Assembly: GCA_028290345.1 (NCBI GenBank)
Contig: JAQGKB010000346.1
Location: 1-6,593, forward strand
Length of the DNA stretch: 6,593 bases
Direction of reading: 5' to 3'
Source of the DNA: Hyphomicrobiales bacterium
Lineage (GTDB): Bacteria; Pseudomonadota; Alphaproteobacteria; Rhizobiales; Devosiaceae
A program made the position numbers and the translations under genes. Positions 6,308 through 6,593 of this stretch are shown here, one piece after another. Positions within the stretch are counted from its first letter, which is position 1; each line of letters starts with the position of its first letter. The notes under the pieces were generated by a model, which was given only the letters and a program-made list of their open reading frames with translations, was not told where the DNA came from and made no database searches.

Positions 6308-6337
6308 GCCGTCCGCGATCCGGGGATCGCGGACGGC
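6308..6337 (-). promoter_or_regulatory. Intercistronic hairpin between binding-protein and permease genes
   Basis: GCCGTCCGCGATC (6308-6320) is perfectly complementary to GATCGCGGACGGC (6325-6337), a 13-bp G/C-rich stem with a 4-nt loop. In the operon transcript it starts 14 nt after the binding-protein stop and ends before the permease ribosome site. There is no U-tract after it, so full termination is unlikely. Hairpins at this place in sugar-transporter operons (for example the malE-malF gap) are known to protect the upstream mRNA so that binding protein is made in excess over permease. Partial termination is an alternative. Confidence 0.7.
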
Positions 6338-6351
6338 CCGAGGCAGAAACG

Positions 6352-6593
6352 CTATTCCTGAGCTTGGACGGCGTCGGCCATGGTCTTGGCCGCGTCCTCG
6401 GGGGTCATCTCGGGCGTATTCACGAACTGCGTGATGGTATCCATCATGGCGCCGCGATATTTCTGCAGCACGGTCATGTTGTGGGCCATCGAGCGCACCA
6501 GCGTGCCAGCCGAGATGGAGGCCTGCAGGTCCTTCTGGCTAAGCTGCTGGCAGGGATTGAACCCCTTTGACAGATCGACGTCGAGGCGGGCCG
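6352..6593 (-). CDS. Periplasmic sugar-binding protein, C-terminal 79 residues (partial)
   Basis: The frame is open from the window edge to a TAG at 6354-6352 and gives 79 complete codons. The stretch contains FNPCQQLSQKDL, a segment SAGTLVRSMAHNM, and an ending with VNTPEMTPEDAAKTMADAV. This pattern resembles, from memory, the C-terminus of glucose/mannose-type (GtsA-like) CUT1 solute-binding proteins. The amphipathic C-terminal helix with TPEDAA is common in this family. The N-terminal signal peptide and most of the sugar site lie outside the window. Position as the first gene before two permeases and an ATPase is the standard arrangement and supports the call. It would bind the sugar in the periplasm and deliver it to the MalF/MalG pair. 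Promoter and any regulator are expected beyond 6593. Confidence 0.85.
   Translation of the reverse strand, partial: ARLDVDLSKGFNPCQQLSQKDLQASISAGTLVRSMAHNMTVLQKYRGAMMDTITQFVNTPEMTPEDAAKTMADAVQAQE

Noticed and set aside
6308..6337. Hairpin as a full rho-independent terminator ending the binding-protein transcript
   Set aside because: No U-run follows the stem on either strand, and the permease genes downstream show no promoter, so read-through or partial effect is more likely.
1..6593. Mobile elements, CRISPR, tRNA, phage or defence genes
   Set aside because: Nearly all of the window is accounted for by sugar transport and metabolism genes; no transposase, direct-repeat array or cloverleaf-like segment was seen.

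Overview
The window is a GC-rich, tightly packed piece of a bacterial chromosome or large replicon. The best guess is an alphaproteobacterium of the Rhizobiales/Hyphomicrobiales type (Devosia- or Rhizobium-like). This rests on the GC-rich third positions, the CUT1 sugar transporter joined to sugar dehydrogenases, the ThuA-family protein and an aldose dehydrogenase resembling Caulobacter XylB. It is an inference from gene style, not a species identification.

Layout: on the + strand, the last 17 codons of an unidentified gene (1-54) are followed 21 nt later by a ThuA-like protein (76-726). Everything else is on the - strand and reads as one operon from right to left. The order is: C-terminus of a periplasmic sugar-binding protein (6593-6352), a 66-nt gap with a perfect 13-bp hairpin, a MalF-type permease, a MalG-type permease, a MalK/UgpC-type ATPase, a XylB-like aldose dehydrogenase (SDR), a xylose-isomerase-like TIM-barrel protein, and a second SDR dehydrogenase. 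From the first permease to the last SDR, junctions are an 8-nt overlap or gaps of 9-15 nt, so co-transcription is likely. The two transcription units converge at 727-745, where a perfect 9-bp G/C hairpin spans the thuA-like stop codon.

Working together: the binding protein, two permeases and ATPase form a complete ABC importer for a monosaccharide or small glycoside. The binding-protein C-terminus and the MalG-type permease resemble glucose/mannose (GtsABC-type) importers. The downstream enzymes have no kinase. They comprise two NAD-type SDRs, a metal-site TIM-barrel isomerase/epimerase and, convergently, a ThuA-like protein. This suggests that the imported sugar is oxidised and rearranged without prior phosphorylation. 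The substrate cannot be read from the sequence.

No RNA genes, insertion sequences, CRISPR arrays or promoters were seen. The promoters of both units should lie outside the window. The longest stretch without a gene is the 66-nt hairpin gap. All genes inside the window look intact; only those at the two edges are cut. Several starts were reassigned from Shine-Dalgarno spacing (76, 4447, 5360, 6285). No clearly new system is evident; the most notable points are the two hairpins and the enzyme combination.
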